NCBI RefSeq assembly: GCF_038024855.1
Contig: NZ_CP139087.1
Location: forward strand, 1-64,000
Length of the DNA stretch: 64,000 nucleotides
Direction: 5' to 3'
Origin: Methylocella tundrae
Lineage (GTDB): Bacteria > Pseudomonadota > Alphaproteobacteria > Rhizobiales > Beijerinckiaceae
Shown: positions 36,668-44,264 of the stretch, piece by piece
How positions within the stretch are numbered: position 1 is the first letter of the stretch
Layout: every line of letters begins with the position of its first letter
Program-made: the position numbers and the translations under genes
Notes under the pieces: generated by a model
Databases searched by the model: none
Told to the model about the DNA's origin: nothing
Seen by the model: the letters and a program-made list of their open reading frames with translations, nothing else

Positions 36668-37364
36668 AATCAGTCCCTCCGAACAAACGATGAACCTGTA
36701 ACAGGCGCAAATTCGAAATGCAAGCGCAACTTATTGAAAAGAAAGGCCATTCTGTCCGTCTCGGGGTGTTTCCCCCGAAAAGACCGCCGCAGATCGCCAG
36801 CGCCCGGCAATATCGCGGGCGCCGCCGAAGCGCTCGATCGCCGCCGAGCACGTCGGATCCTGCTTTCTTATCCCGCCACCCCTTTTCCTTTCGGCTAAAC
36901 CGGCCCGAACGGACGACAGGCAGGCCTTCGCGCCAACGCCATCCCAGGTTGAACCGCGCAGGTTGCCCGGGGCGCCGAAACCGCGCTCTTTCTCCCCCGT
37001 CAGGGCGGTCGGGGCGATCCGGCCAGCCCCGCGCCAAGCCTCGCTCGCTCTCGGGGAAAGAAGTTTCGGCGCCGACGATAGAGACCTCCGGCTTCATGCG
37101 GGGCGCGTGGCGCCCTTTTCGTTCAGGGCATCGTCGGAGGCCAAGTCTCGGGCGCTTTCCAAGAGTTGCGGCCCGCCGAAATAGCCGGACGAAGCCGAGG
37201 GCGCGCAACAGTCTTCAACCAGCCGCCAGAGCGCGCGAACGTCGGACATCGATCTGTGACCAGAATCTGCCGCGCGTGGTTCGGCACCAGCTAAGCGCGT
37301 TCGAGACGCTCCCTTAGCCATTGTTGATCTGGCTTTTTCAAAATCGCTCGGTCCCGCCTGTTGT
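36668..37364. other. Long intergenic region with an extended inverted repeat
   Basis: About 700 bases without a convincing gene. GGCGCCGAAAC (36971-36981) and GTTTCGGCGCC (37063-37073) form the arms of an approximately 100-base hairpin, extended by CTTTCtCCCC / GGGGAAAG. A 23-base stretch at 37114-37136 recurs inverted at 37854-37876 inside the next gene, as if a gene fragment lay here. The frames crossing this region look like noise. Confidence 0.5.
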
Positions 37365-37611
37365 GCTCGATGCCAGCGCATCCCCTCGGTTTGGTGCGGC
37401 GTAGCCGGGCCAACCGGGCCAGCAACGGCTCCAGCCAGCGATTTTCCCCTTCGGCTCCGCCGAATTCCTCGCGAAACAAAATCGCCGTCCTCCGCCGTCC
37501 TCCACTCCGTTCCGGCCCACGCTGCCGCCCAAAGGCGGCAGTCGAGGGTGCAGCCCCGGTTTCTGGCCCAGCTTTTTTAGCCGCACCGAGGGGAACGCGC
37601 TGGCATCGAGC
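37365..37611 (+). repeat. Family-2 structured element, copy 1
   Basis: About 247 bases with arms GCTCGATGCCAGCGC (37365-37379) and GCGCTGGCATCGAGC (37597-37611), then TCCCCTCGG / CCGAGGGGA and GGTGCGGC / GCCGCACC: a closing stem of about 32 bp. An inner hairpin CTGCCGCC / GGCGGCAG lies near the right end. A second copy at 40329-41405 carries an IS. Copy 1 ends 36 bases before the gene at 37648. Confidence 0.78.
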
Positions 37612-37647
37612 CAGCGGCCCCCGGCGCTCTGAAAAAGGATCGAGATC

Positions 37648-38238
37648 ATGGCTAACAAACGCTCTGGAACCGCTGCTCCCGCCAAAGCCGCAAAGCCCGC
37701 CAAGGCCAGCGTCACAATCGAGATTGCCCGCCTCCTTTGCCCCGCCCCGCGCGTTGTTGAGAACATCGCAAACACCTTCGGCCTCTCGGTCCCTGATTTC
37801 GACGGCATCCGCGAGTCTCACGAAAGCGCTTTCCGCAAGATGTGGCACTCTTTCGACGATGCCCTGAACGAAAAGGCCACCATGATGCACTTCCAGCGCA
37901 TCGCCGGTTCGCTGGTCTCATCCGCGGTCGGCGCCGGCCGCTTCTATTCCGAGAAAGTCTCGGCCGCCAAGGATCTGACTTCCCGCCTCGCCAACGACCA
38001 CCGCGACGAGGATCGCGACGCCCCCGTGGGTTTCGACAGCAAGGCCCAACGCGCCCGCGAGTTCGCCGCCGACATGGCGATGCAGGCCTACGCTCTGCTC
38101 GCCGCCGCCGAGGGCGCGGTCAGCGCCTATCAGGAAATCACCGGCGAGGAATGGAAAGCCTACCAGGCTCCGACTCAGGGCCCTGCGACTGTCGAACGCC
38201 GCTCCGCCGCCGCCGAGGTGAACGCCTTCACCGCCTGA
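37648..38238 (+). CDS. Orphan protein (196 aa), first gene behind the family-2 element
   Basis: AAGGAT precedes the ATG. A Lys/Ala-rich N-terminus, then a helical body (IEIARLLCPAPRVVENIANT ... HFQRIAGSLVSSAVGAGRFY). Unrecognised. Its leader is shared with ssb, so it is probably expressed under similar conditions. Confidence 0.65.
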   Translation: MANKRSGTAAPAKAAKPAKASVTIEIARLLCPAPRVVENIANTFGLSVPDFDGIRESHESAFRKMWHSFDDALNEKATMMHFQRIAGSLVSSAVGAGRFYSEKVSAAKDLTSRLANDHRDEDRDAPVGFDSKAQRAREFAADMAMQAYALLAAAEGAVSAYQEITGEEWKAYQAPTQGPATVERRSAAAEVNAFTA

Positions 38239-38320
38239 CGCTCTGGCGGGGACCATACGGTCCCCGCCCACTCCCTCGCACGAAAACTCCGGCCTCTTCT
38301 ATCCGCAAAGGATCTTTCCA

Positions 38321-38731
38321 ATGATCGATTTCAGCACACTTCCACGCCCCAAAAGCGCCGCCGAGCGCCAGCGCGACGAAGACCAGCGCGTGACCAGCCA
38401 GGTCGCGGACGACCTGAAACGCCGTCGCGAGTGGAACCGCAAAAGCGTCGCTCTGACTCTCGTCCGACAGGCCGAATGGCGCTACACCAATGCCGGCACC
38501 TCCACTCTCCAACTTCGGGGAGAGCGTAATGATGGCAGGCCTATAGCGATCACCTGGTTCGCTCCCGAACACTACACCCAAGAGCAAATCAACGCCGTAT
38601 ACAATCAGCTCACAAAAGGCAGCCGCACAACCGTCGAGGGATATTGGGGATCGTCGGCGCGGGACGCCAGACTCCGCACCACTTTCGTCGCTCAATTCAT
38701 CCAAATAGGCGACACGCCGCGTGTTCCTTAA
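38321..38731 (+). CDS. Orphan protein (136 aa)
   Basis: AAAGGATC precedes the ATG. A charged N-terminus (RPKSAAERQRDEDQRVTSQV) and a C-terminal alpha/beta part (AITWFAPEHYTQEQINAVYN). Unrecognised. Confidence 0.6.
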   Translation: MIDFSTLPRPKSAAERQRDEDQRVTSQVADDLKRRREWNRKSVALTLVRQAEWRYTNAGTSTLQLRGERNDGRPIAITWFAPEHYTQEQINAVYNQLTKGSRTTVEGYWGSSARDARLRTTFVAQFIQIGDTPRVP

Positions 38732-38762
38732 GGCGAGTCGGCGGCGGCGCAAGCGCGCCGCC

Positions 38763-39161
38763 TCAGTTGAACCGCCGCCTGTTCGCCAGATCAAACTCGC
38801 CGATATCCACGCCGATCATGCCCGGTCCGAAATGCCGGATCGCGCCGAATTCGGCCGGGGACGCACCGTCCCTCAACGGGCGCCCGCCAAACGCCTCCAT
38901 ACTCAGAAATTCCATGTCCGGGAGCGCCCACATTACGGCGATCGTCAGCGCCATCCCTTTCCTCCCCACCGCGTCGCGATCAAACGACCGCAGATCCGCC
39001 CGGATCTCCTGCGGAACATCGACCACCGCCATCCACGCATCGCTTCGCCTAATCAATATGATCCGGTCCAGCTTCTCCGCCTTCCAGACGACGCTCGCAA
39101 CCGCGCTGTCGTGAGACGTCGTTCTCCTCGCGAGATGCCGGACCAACGCACTGCTCTCCAC
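38763..39161 (-). CDS. Orphan protein (132 aa), GTG start
   Basis: The GTG at 39161 has GGAG about seven bases upstream; no ATG serves the frame better. Alpha/beta protein (AVASVVWKAEKLDRIILIRR ... GMALTIAVMWALPDMEFLS). Unrecognised. Confidence 0.55.
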   Translation of the reverse strand: MESSALVRHLARRTTSHDSAVASVVWKAEKLDRIILIRRSDAWMAVVDVPQEIRADLRSFDRDAVGRKGMALTIAVMWALPDMEFLSMEAFGGRPLRDGASPAEFGAIRHFGPGMIGVDIGEFDLANRRRFN

Positions 39162-39258
39162 TCCAAATCTCCATCAAATCGCTGGCCATAGCGACAGCCG
39201 CATGTCCGGCCCTGACCCAAACCTATCGCGCGCGCTTCCGCGAAGCGCCTCCGCGCGA

Positions 39259-39759
39259 CTACCTCTCCTCGGCGCTTCGCGCGACGAACCGTCGTGGCGC
39301 GCCGCCGACATATTTCGCGTAAGCCGCAATCCAGTCCGTCCGGATCGCCTCCTGCGCTTCCGCCAGGGGCATGCGGCCGGCGCAGACCTCGTGATGCAGA
39401 ACGTCCTCGAGCGTGTCCTTTACTTCCGCGTTAAAGGGCTCGCTTCGACGGCTCTGCGGCCACATGTTCCTGGGCTCATCGCCGCCCGCTAGGGACAAAG
39501 GTACGAGGTGGTCCAACTCGTAATCGCGACGATCAACCGCCGTCAGCCCGTAAGACGCAAAGACCTGATTCCGTATTTCCCGGTCGTAGTGTCGAACGCT
39601 CGCCGCATAGCCCACCTGACACAGCGTCGCCTTGTCGACATCGACCACGACGCCCGGCGTCAAGGCAGGATCGGGCAAGCCCCGATCCTGCGCCTTCGCC
39701 ACGAGCCATGTCATCGCGGCCATCTCAAGGGCCAGCGCACCAATCACTATCCAACGCAT
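39259..39759 (-). CDS. Exported HNH endonuclease-like protein
   Basis: 166 residues from the ATG at 39759; an upstream ATG at 39810 would bury the signal peptide. The N-terminus (MRWIVIGALALEMAAMTWLV) is a signal or anchor. The C-terminal part has YELDHLVPLSLAGGDEPRNM and WPQSRR, the HNH/His-Me pattern of small secreted nucleases such as EndA-like enzymes. Four cysteines are not obvious. A periplasmic nuclease on a conjugative plasmid could act on competing DNA; the role is inferred. Confidence 0.72.
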   Translation of the reverse strand: MRWIVIGALALEMAAMTWLVAKAQDRGLPDPALTPGVVVDVDKATLCQVGYAASVRHYDREIRNQVFASYGLTAVDRRDYELDHLVPLSLAGGDEPRNMWPQSRRSEPFNAEVKDTLEDVLHHEVCAGRMPLAEAQEAIRTDWIAAYAKYVGGAPRRFVARSAEER

Positions 39760-40236
39760 TTTTTTCCGATCTCCCCGTTCGCTGCGCCAAGAGGCGGCGC
39801 CGGAGTTCATTCCAATCGACGCCGAAGCGAATGGAAACGCCGTTTTTCCGACCGGGGCGCGCTTCGGTGAGTTTTTTTGTGAAAGAGGAAAGCGCCTTGC
39901 CTTCCCTGCCTCACATTATCGCGGGCCACTGTCTTTCGTGTTGCACCGGGCTCACCCGCGCGCCTCCCGACAGCCCGTCGCAGACCCCCGCGGCCCGTTT
40001 GCGCGCCGACAAGCCCCGCGGAGGCAGGCGTCCCCGCCAATCCCCCCTCGCCCCTTGATCAGGCCGGTCAGCGAATAAACCAGCAGCGCGGCCCGGATCA
40101 CCCCGCATGTTTCCGATATCGGTCGCCTCTTGAGCGCCATTCTCAAGATCGCGGTTCCAGGGCGCGCCCGCCCTTTCCAGCCTGCTTCCTTTTCGAGGAT
40201 CCGCACTCAGATTGGCAGACGCGCCAAGAGCCGCCC
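39760..40236. other. Intergenic region with a doubtful minus-strand frame
   Basis: A minus-strand frame (39952-40206, GTG start) has the hydrophobic stretch VIRAALLVYSLTGLIKG, but its flanks are low complexity and I do not call it a gene. No repeat was found. Confidence 0.4.
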
Positions 40237-40365
40237 ATGAAGCTGCACCTAACCGATGATCGCGAGAATCCACCGGCTGAACTCAGGATCGATCCCGTCT
40301 CTATCGATCACGCAAAGAAGCCGCCGGCGCATGCCAGCGCATCCCCTCGGTTCTGTGCGGCCTAG
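40237..40365 (+). pseudogene. Short frame truncated at the family-2 element
   Basis: MKLHLTDDRENPPAELRIDP and about 22 further codons run into the family-2 element, and the stop TAG comes from the IS target site. It may be the remnant of a gene cut by the element, or chance. No database family is recognised. Confidence 0.3.
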
Positions 40366-41202
40366 GTCATAGACCCATTATCGGGATTCCCGAATCGGCC
40401 GTGGGTGATTCAACCTTGGGATCATGGAGGCTGAGATGGCGCGGTTTGATTTGACGGATTTCGAATGGTCGGTGATTGAGCCGTTGTTGCTGAACAAGCC
40501 GCGGGGTGTTCCGCGCGTCGATGATCGTCGCGTCTTGAACGGTATCTTCTGGCGCTTGCGGACTGGCGCGCCCTGGGCGGACATTCCGCGGCGCTACGGT
40601 CCGCACACAACCTGCGTCAACCGCTTCAACCGGTGGCGCAAGGCTGGTGTCTGGGACCGCATTCTCAAAGGCGTGTCAAAGGCTTATGACGGCGACATCC
40701 AAATGATCGACTCATCCTCGATCCGCGTCCATCAGCACGCCGCCAATACCCAAAAAAAGTCGACGGATCCCATTGCATGGGTCGCTCGCGGGGCGGCCTG
40801 ACAACGAAAATTCACGCGCTTGTCGACGCGGAAGGTCTGCCAATCGACCTGAAGCTGACCGAAGGTCAGGCGCATGACGGGCGCAGCGCAGCCGACATGC
40901 TGGAGGCTTTGGCCGGCGGGCAAATTCTTCTGGCCGACCGCGCCTATGACAGCGACGCGCTGCGCCAGAGCCTCGGCGCTCGTGGCGCATGGGCCAACAT
41001 CAAGCCCATGCCAAACCGCAAGAACGTTCCGGCGTTCAGCTCTTACCTTTATCGCTACAGGAACCTCGTCGAGCGTTTCTTCAACAAGATCAAGCACTAC
41101 CGCGGCGTCGCCACGCGCTACGACAAACGAGCCGACAATTTCCTCGCCGGAGTCAAGCTCGCCTCAATACGCATCTGGTTGCGCCATAATGAGTCGATGA
41201 CC
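40365..41202 (+). mobile_element. IS5-family (IS427-type) insertion sequence
   Basis: 838 bp with imperfect terminal inverted repeats GGTCATAGACCCATTATCGG (left) and GGTCATCGACTCATTATGG (right, reversed). It is flanked by TA duplicated within CTAG (40363-40364 and 41203-41204), the usual IS427 target. Family-2 copy 1 supplies the unoccupied version of the site. It contains one transposase gene in two frames. Confidence 0.88.
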
Positions 41203-41205
41203 TAG
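40436..41205 (+). CDS. IS5-family DDE transposase, made by -1 frameshifting
   Basis: The first frame (ends 40801) holds the DUF4096-like N-terminal domain (FEWSVIEPLLLNKPRGVPRV) and the first catalytic Asp (MIDSSSIRVHQH). The second frame (from about 40752) holds LLADRAYDSDALR (second Asp) and RNLVERFFNKIKHYR (Glu). An A7 run at 40752-40758 is the likely slippery site. The stop TAG at 41203-41205 is contributed by the target duplication. Start at 40436 with GGAGG upstream. Confidence 0.85.
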
Positions 41206-41448
41206 CCGGGCAAACCGCGCCCGCAACGGCTCCGGCCAGCGATTTTCCCCTTCGGCTTCGCCGAATTCCTCGCGAGGCAAAATCGCCGCCCTGCGCCGCC
41301 CTCCACTTCGTTCCGGCCCACGCTGCCGCCCGAGGGCGGCAGTCGAGGGTGCGAACGCGGTTTCTCGCCCGGCTCTTTCAGCCGCACCGAGGGGGACGCA
41401 CCGGATGAGCCGGAAGCCCCAAGGCGTTTAGAGACAGGGAATCAGATC

Positions 41449-41841
41449 ATGAGCCACATCGCGGAATTCAAAATCATCGGCCGGGTTGGAGCCATCAAGG
41501 AAGTCGGCTCGACCGTTCGCGTCACCATCGCTTCGAGCTACTCCTACAAGGACAGGCAGGGCGACTGGATCGAACAGGCGAAATGGAACGAAATCACGAT
41601 CTTCAACGAGGCCACTCAGGCCTACGTCCAGAGAAACCTGGAGAAGGGCGATCTCGTCTACGCCGCCGGCACGCTCGCCCAGACCAGCTACAAGAAGGAC
41701 GGAGAGATGGTCTACGGCATGACGCTGGGCTGCGAGCAGATCGAACGTCTCGCCAAGTCAAGCAGCGGGGAGGATGCGAGCGAAGGGCGGGAGCCGCGCC
41801 GCGCCGCCAAGGCTCTTCAGGATGATGATGTCCCCTTCTGA
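41449..41841 (+). CDS. ssb: Plasmid single-stranded DNA-binding protein
   Basis: 130 residues: an OB fold (HIAEFKIIGRVGAIKEVG ... WNEITIFNEATQAYVQRNL ... GDLVYAAGTLAQTSY), a short linker and the acidic C-terminal tip DDDVPF that recruits partner proteins. It coats the incoming strand and is a typical leading-region gene. Shorter than chromosomal SSB. It is expressed behind the family-2 element, now separated from upstream DNA by the IS. Confidence 0.93.
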   Translation: MSHIAEFKIIGRVGAIKEVGSTVRVTIASSYSYKDRQGDWIEQAKWNEITIFNEATQAYVQRNLEKGDLVYAAGTLAQTSYKKDGEMVYGMTLGCEQIERLAKSSSGEDASEGREPRRAAKALQDDDVPF

Positions 41842-41907
41842 AGATCACCAAATCTGGGGGAGGCGAAAGCCTCCCCTCATCGTTCACCAGCAGGAGAAAC
41901 AAGCGCC

Positions 41908-42294
41908 ATGAACGCTCGAGCAGATTCAGCCATCCAAGACCGCGTCCGACTCGGCAACAAGAGAGCAGGGGCAAAAGCCAAACCACAACCTGGCGAAACC
42001 GTCATCGATATCGACCGCGTAAATCCAGTTCTAGGCAATCACTATGTGCTCAAGGACCATCGTGACGATATTCGGCGAGCCGAGGTAATCCGCCTCTACG
42101 ACCTCAAATATCAGCAAGATCTCGCCGCGCGCGGCCCGATGGCTATCGCTACAGAACAACTCGCAGCACGCGTTAAGAACGGCGAAAAGCTCATCTTGAT
42201 GTGCTGGTGCGCGGGAGCGCCTTTCAACAAACCGTGCCACGGCGACCTCATCATCAATCAAATAGAGCGCCTCCTCACATTCAAATGCGAGTGA
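41908..42294 (+). CDS. DUF4326-domain protein
   Basis: 128 residues. The pattern VLGNHYVLKDHRDDIRRAEV ... LILMCWCAGAPFNKPCHGD is diagnostic of DUF4326, a Cys/His-containing family of phages and plasmids with unknown activity. CAGGAGA precedes the ATG. Confidence 0.78.
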   Translation: MNARADSAIQDRVRLGNKRAGAKAKPQPGETVIDIDRVNPVLGNHYVLKDHRDDIRRAEVIRLYDLKYQQDLAARGPMAIATEQLAARVKNGEKLILMCWCAGAPFNKPCHGDLIINQIERLLTFKCE

Positions 42295-42667
42295 CACCAA
42301 CATCACGGGCTCCCGCTGGAAGGGACGACACCCATAGTCGCTCCGCGAGCCGAAACTTTACGGGCGGCCTTCGGGCCGGCCGCAATTCCCGCATCCGCCT
42401 TTCGCTTCTAACCCCGCGACAGCCGCCGCGCCCATGACGGCGGCGCCCAAGTTTTTCGTAAGGAACGAAAACGCCCATTACGCCCTGCAGGACTCAAAGA
42501 GAGGTTTATCCCCGAGCCCGACGCTCCTTCCTACTCTCACGAAGCCCACTTCGTCGTCTTCGCCCTCAGGGCGACGATCCCTCCCACGCCCTCCCCCAAA
42601 GGCGGTTTCCGCGCTCCGATACGCCACGCGACCGGATGCGACCGGCCGCGCCGCGTCAAAGGGCTCC
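42295..42667. other. Intergenic region, no gene supported
   Basis: About 370 bases of GC-rich sequence with overlapping frames. A minus-strand frame (42478-42732) shares its first 30 residues with another at 43857-44051, through the repeated segment described next; otherwise nothing is supported. Confidence 0.45.
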
Positions 42668-42738
42668 CTTTCCTGAAACAAATCCGTCTTTCTGACTGCC
42701 GAGATTACCATGCGAGGATCAGCCCGCATCAAGGACGC
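42668..42738 (-). repeat. Repeated segment (copy 1) with conserved minus-strand frame
   Basis: Similar to 43990-44056. The minus-strand translations agree (DPRMV...VR...LFQE...F..AR..ASG) although the DNA has diverged, which hints at coding constraint. It lies directly before family-3 copy 1. Confidence 0.6.
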
Positions 42739-42740
42739 GC

Positions 42741-42917
42741 GGTCCCCCTATTTTACCGAACGTAAAGCGCGCGCAAGAGCGCGCACATTTCTTAGTTGTT
42801 TTCGTTCGACAAAATCGGAACCACCACGCGCCGCCGCCGGCGGTCGCTTCGCGATCCCTGACGCACGCAGACCCCGCATTGTTGCGGGCCTTTGTCATTC
42901 AGACAAAGGAGATCGAA
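42741..42917 (+). repeat. Family-3 structured element, copy 1
   Basis: 177 bases directly in front of a gene. The arms ATTTTACCGAACG and CGTTCGACAAAAT pair with two mismatches around the hairpin GCGCGC-aaga-GCGCGC, followed by CCGCC / GGCGG and a CTTTGTC / GACAAAG stem next to the ribosome site. About three quarters identical to 53659-53835. Confidence 0.75.
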
Positions 42918-43217
42918 ATGCACATCACAGTACCTTCCAACGAGCTTCGGCAAAGCCTCGCGGCGCCCGCCTCTGTCTTGCAGTCCGCCCTAGCTAACGA
43001 GCTCGATCCAGTCAATTCGTGGGCGCAGCGTATCGCAAGAATCGAAGAAGCCCTCTCGGACGCACGCGAAACGCGGCGCGCCGCCCGCAGCCAACTCCTG
43101 AAACCTGCGCTTCCAGGTTCCGCCCGCGCCTCCAACGAAACCCTCTACTTCAACGCCTGCGAAATTGTCGCCCAATGGGAGCAGCAGCTCGATGACGCCC
43201 TCAACGCCGACTATTGA
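42918..43217 (+). CDS. Orphan protein (99 aa) behind family-3 element
   Basis: Excellent AAAGGAG site at the end of the structured element. Helical protein (VPSNELRQSLAAPASVLQSA ... RIARIEEALSDARETRRAAR). Unrecognised. Confidence 0.65.
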   Translation: MHITVPSNELRQSLAAPASVLQSALANELDPVNSWAQRIARIEEALSDARETRRAARSQLLKPALPGSARASNETLYFNACEIVAQWEQQLDDALNADY

Positions 43218-43326
43218 CATCAGTGAAGGCGGAGGCAAACCCTCCGCCTTTTCTTTTCACTTTCCGCCTTGTCGAGAAGAACTCCGCCCCGCCGGGATCA
43301 ATCGCGCGCACGGACCGCGACGGCCC

Positions 43327-43866
43327 TTAAGCGAGGGACCGCGCTTGTCTTGCGACAAACTCATTCACCTTCGCGAAGAATTCTTCACCCCGGCGCGTCG
43401 CTCTTCCTTTGGCGCAGGGATCGGAAGCCATGTCCCTCTGCTCGATCAGGCATCCGCCCAATTCATCGATGGTGAGATTCAACTCATCTAATCCAGTCGC
43501 CATCATAATCGCCGCCAGGACGACCTTCTTGCATTTCATATCGAACCTAGTCCGCTTTTGCTGACTCCTGCGCCTCGCCAACAGATCTTGCCAGACACGC
43601 GGCGCCGAGAACGCCCCTTCTTCGGCGCCATGAGCCACCATCAACAGTTCGAAATCCCGCCGCGCAGAAACATACATCGGCGAGGAAACCCTCGCGCCAC
43701 CTTGCCCGTCGATCATCTCGAACAGCAGCGTTAAGTCCTTCAACGCGGAAGGCGTGCTCCGGACAAATTCTTCCGCGAGACGATCAAATTCCGGCAACGT
43801 ATAAAGATTGCATCCCGCCTCTTCGAATCCTTCCCACGTCTCTGACCCGCCGTCTCTCATCGCCAT
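43327..43866 (-). CDS. Orphan protein (179 aa)
   Basis: Start at 43866 with GGAGAAAG upstream; the frame is open to 43938. Mixed helical protein (NLYTLPEFDRLAEEFVRSTP ... KKVVLAAIMMATGLDELNLT). Unrecognised. Minus strand, against the surrounding genes. Confidence 0.58.
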   Translation of the reverse strand: MAMRDGGSETWEGFEEAGCNLYTLPEFDRLAEEFVRSTPSALKDLTLLFEMIDGQGGARVSSPMYVSARRDFELLMVAHGAEEGAFSAPRVWQDLLARRRSQQKRTRFDMKCKKVVLAAIMMATGLDELNLTIDELGGCLIEQRDMASDPCAKGRATRRGEEFFAKVNEFVARQARSLA

Positions 43867-43989
43867 CCCCCGCTTTCTCCGACTACCCCTGTAGTCATGG
43901 CGCCGCCGACAATCCCCCTTGCCCCCGCGAACGCCCAAAAAAATATCGCATCGCCGGAAGCGATCTGCCGCGCGATATTGAAGAGCGCC

Positions 43990-44056
43990 TTTTCCTGAAA
44001 CAAACTCTCTCTGACGTCCAATCCTACCATGCGCGGATCGGTCCGCCTCAAGGACG
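43990..44056 (-). repeat. Repeated segment (copy 2), ends at the transposon
   Basis: Counterpart of 42668-42738. In copy 1 the segment runs straight into a family-3 element; here it runs into the left end of the Tn554-like element, and the matching family-3 copy lies beyond the right end at 53659. Confidence 0.65.
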
Positions 44057-44174
44057 AACGGTTAGATTGCGGGCTCTAGGAATGTACTGTTTGTCCTTGC
44101 ATAGTGCGGCAACAGCATCAATGCTACCGATTGAGATCGTCGGACAATGCTTGACGCCGCGGCGGATTCAGAAG

Positions 44175-44218
44175 CTTGGCAAAGGAGTGCGGACTTAAGT
44201 CCGCACTCCTTTGCCAAG
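44175..44218. repeat. Perfect 44-bp palindrome near the left end of the transposon
   Basis: Each 22-base half (starting CTTGGCAAAGGAGTGC) is the exact reverse complement of the other with no spacer. It lies between the left end and the first recombinase gene. It could be a recombinase or regulator binding site, or a terminator. Confidence 0.75.
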
Positions 44219-44264
44219 TGGCGAGCAAGGGGAACAGCCTCGCCGTAATCAAAGTGGTAGGCCG

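Larger units (their letters stand above)
40329..41405 (+). repeat. Family-2 structured element, copy 2, interrupted by the IS
   Basis: Left part 40329-40364 and right part 41203-41405 together match copy 1 (37365-37611), including the TCCCCTCGG / CCGAGGGG stem and the CTGCCGCC / GGCGGCAG-type hairpin. The outer right arm is decayed. Without the IS, copy 2 would end about 45 bases before ssb. Confidence 0.75.

Noticed and set aside
36718..37317. 199-codon plus-strand frame
   Set aside because: Arg/Pro/Ser-rich noise across a hairpin region with no ribosome site.
37365..37611. Family-2 element as a plain MITE
   Set aside because: Both copies sit about 40 bases before plus-strand genes and no target duplication was found, so a regulatory leader fits better. 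Not fully excluded.
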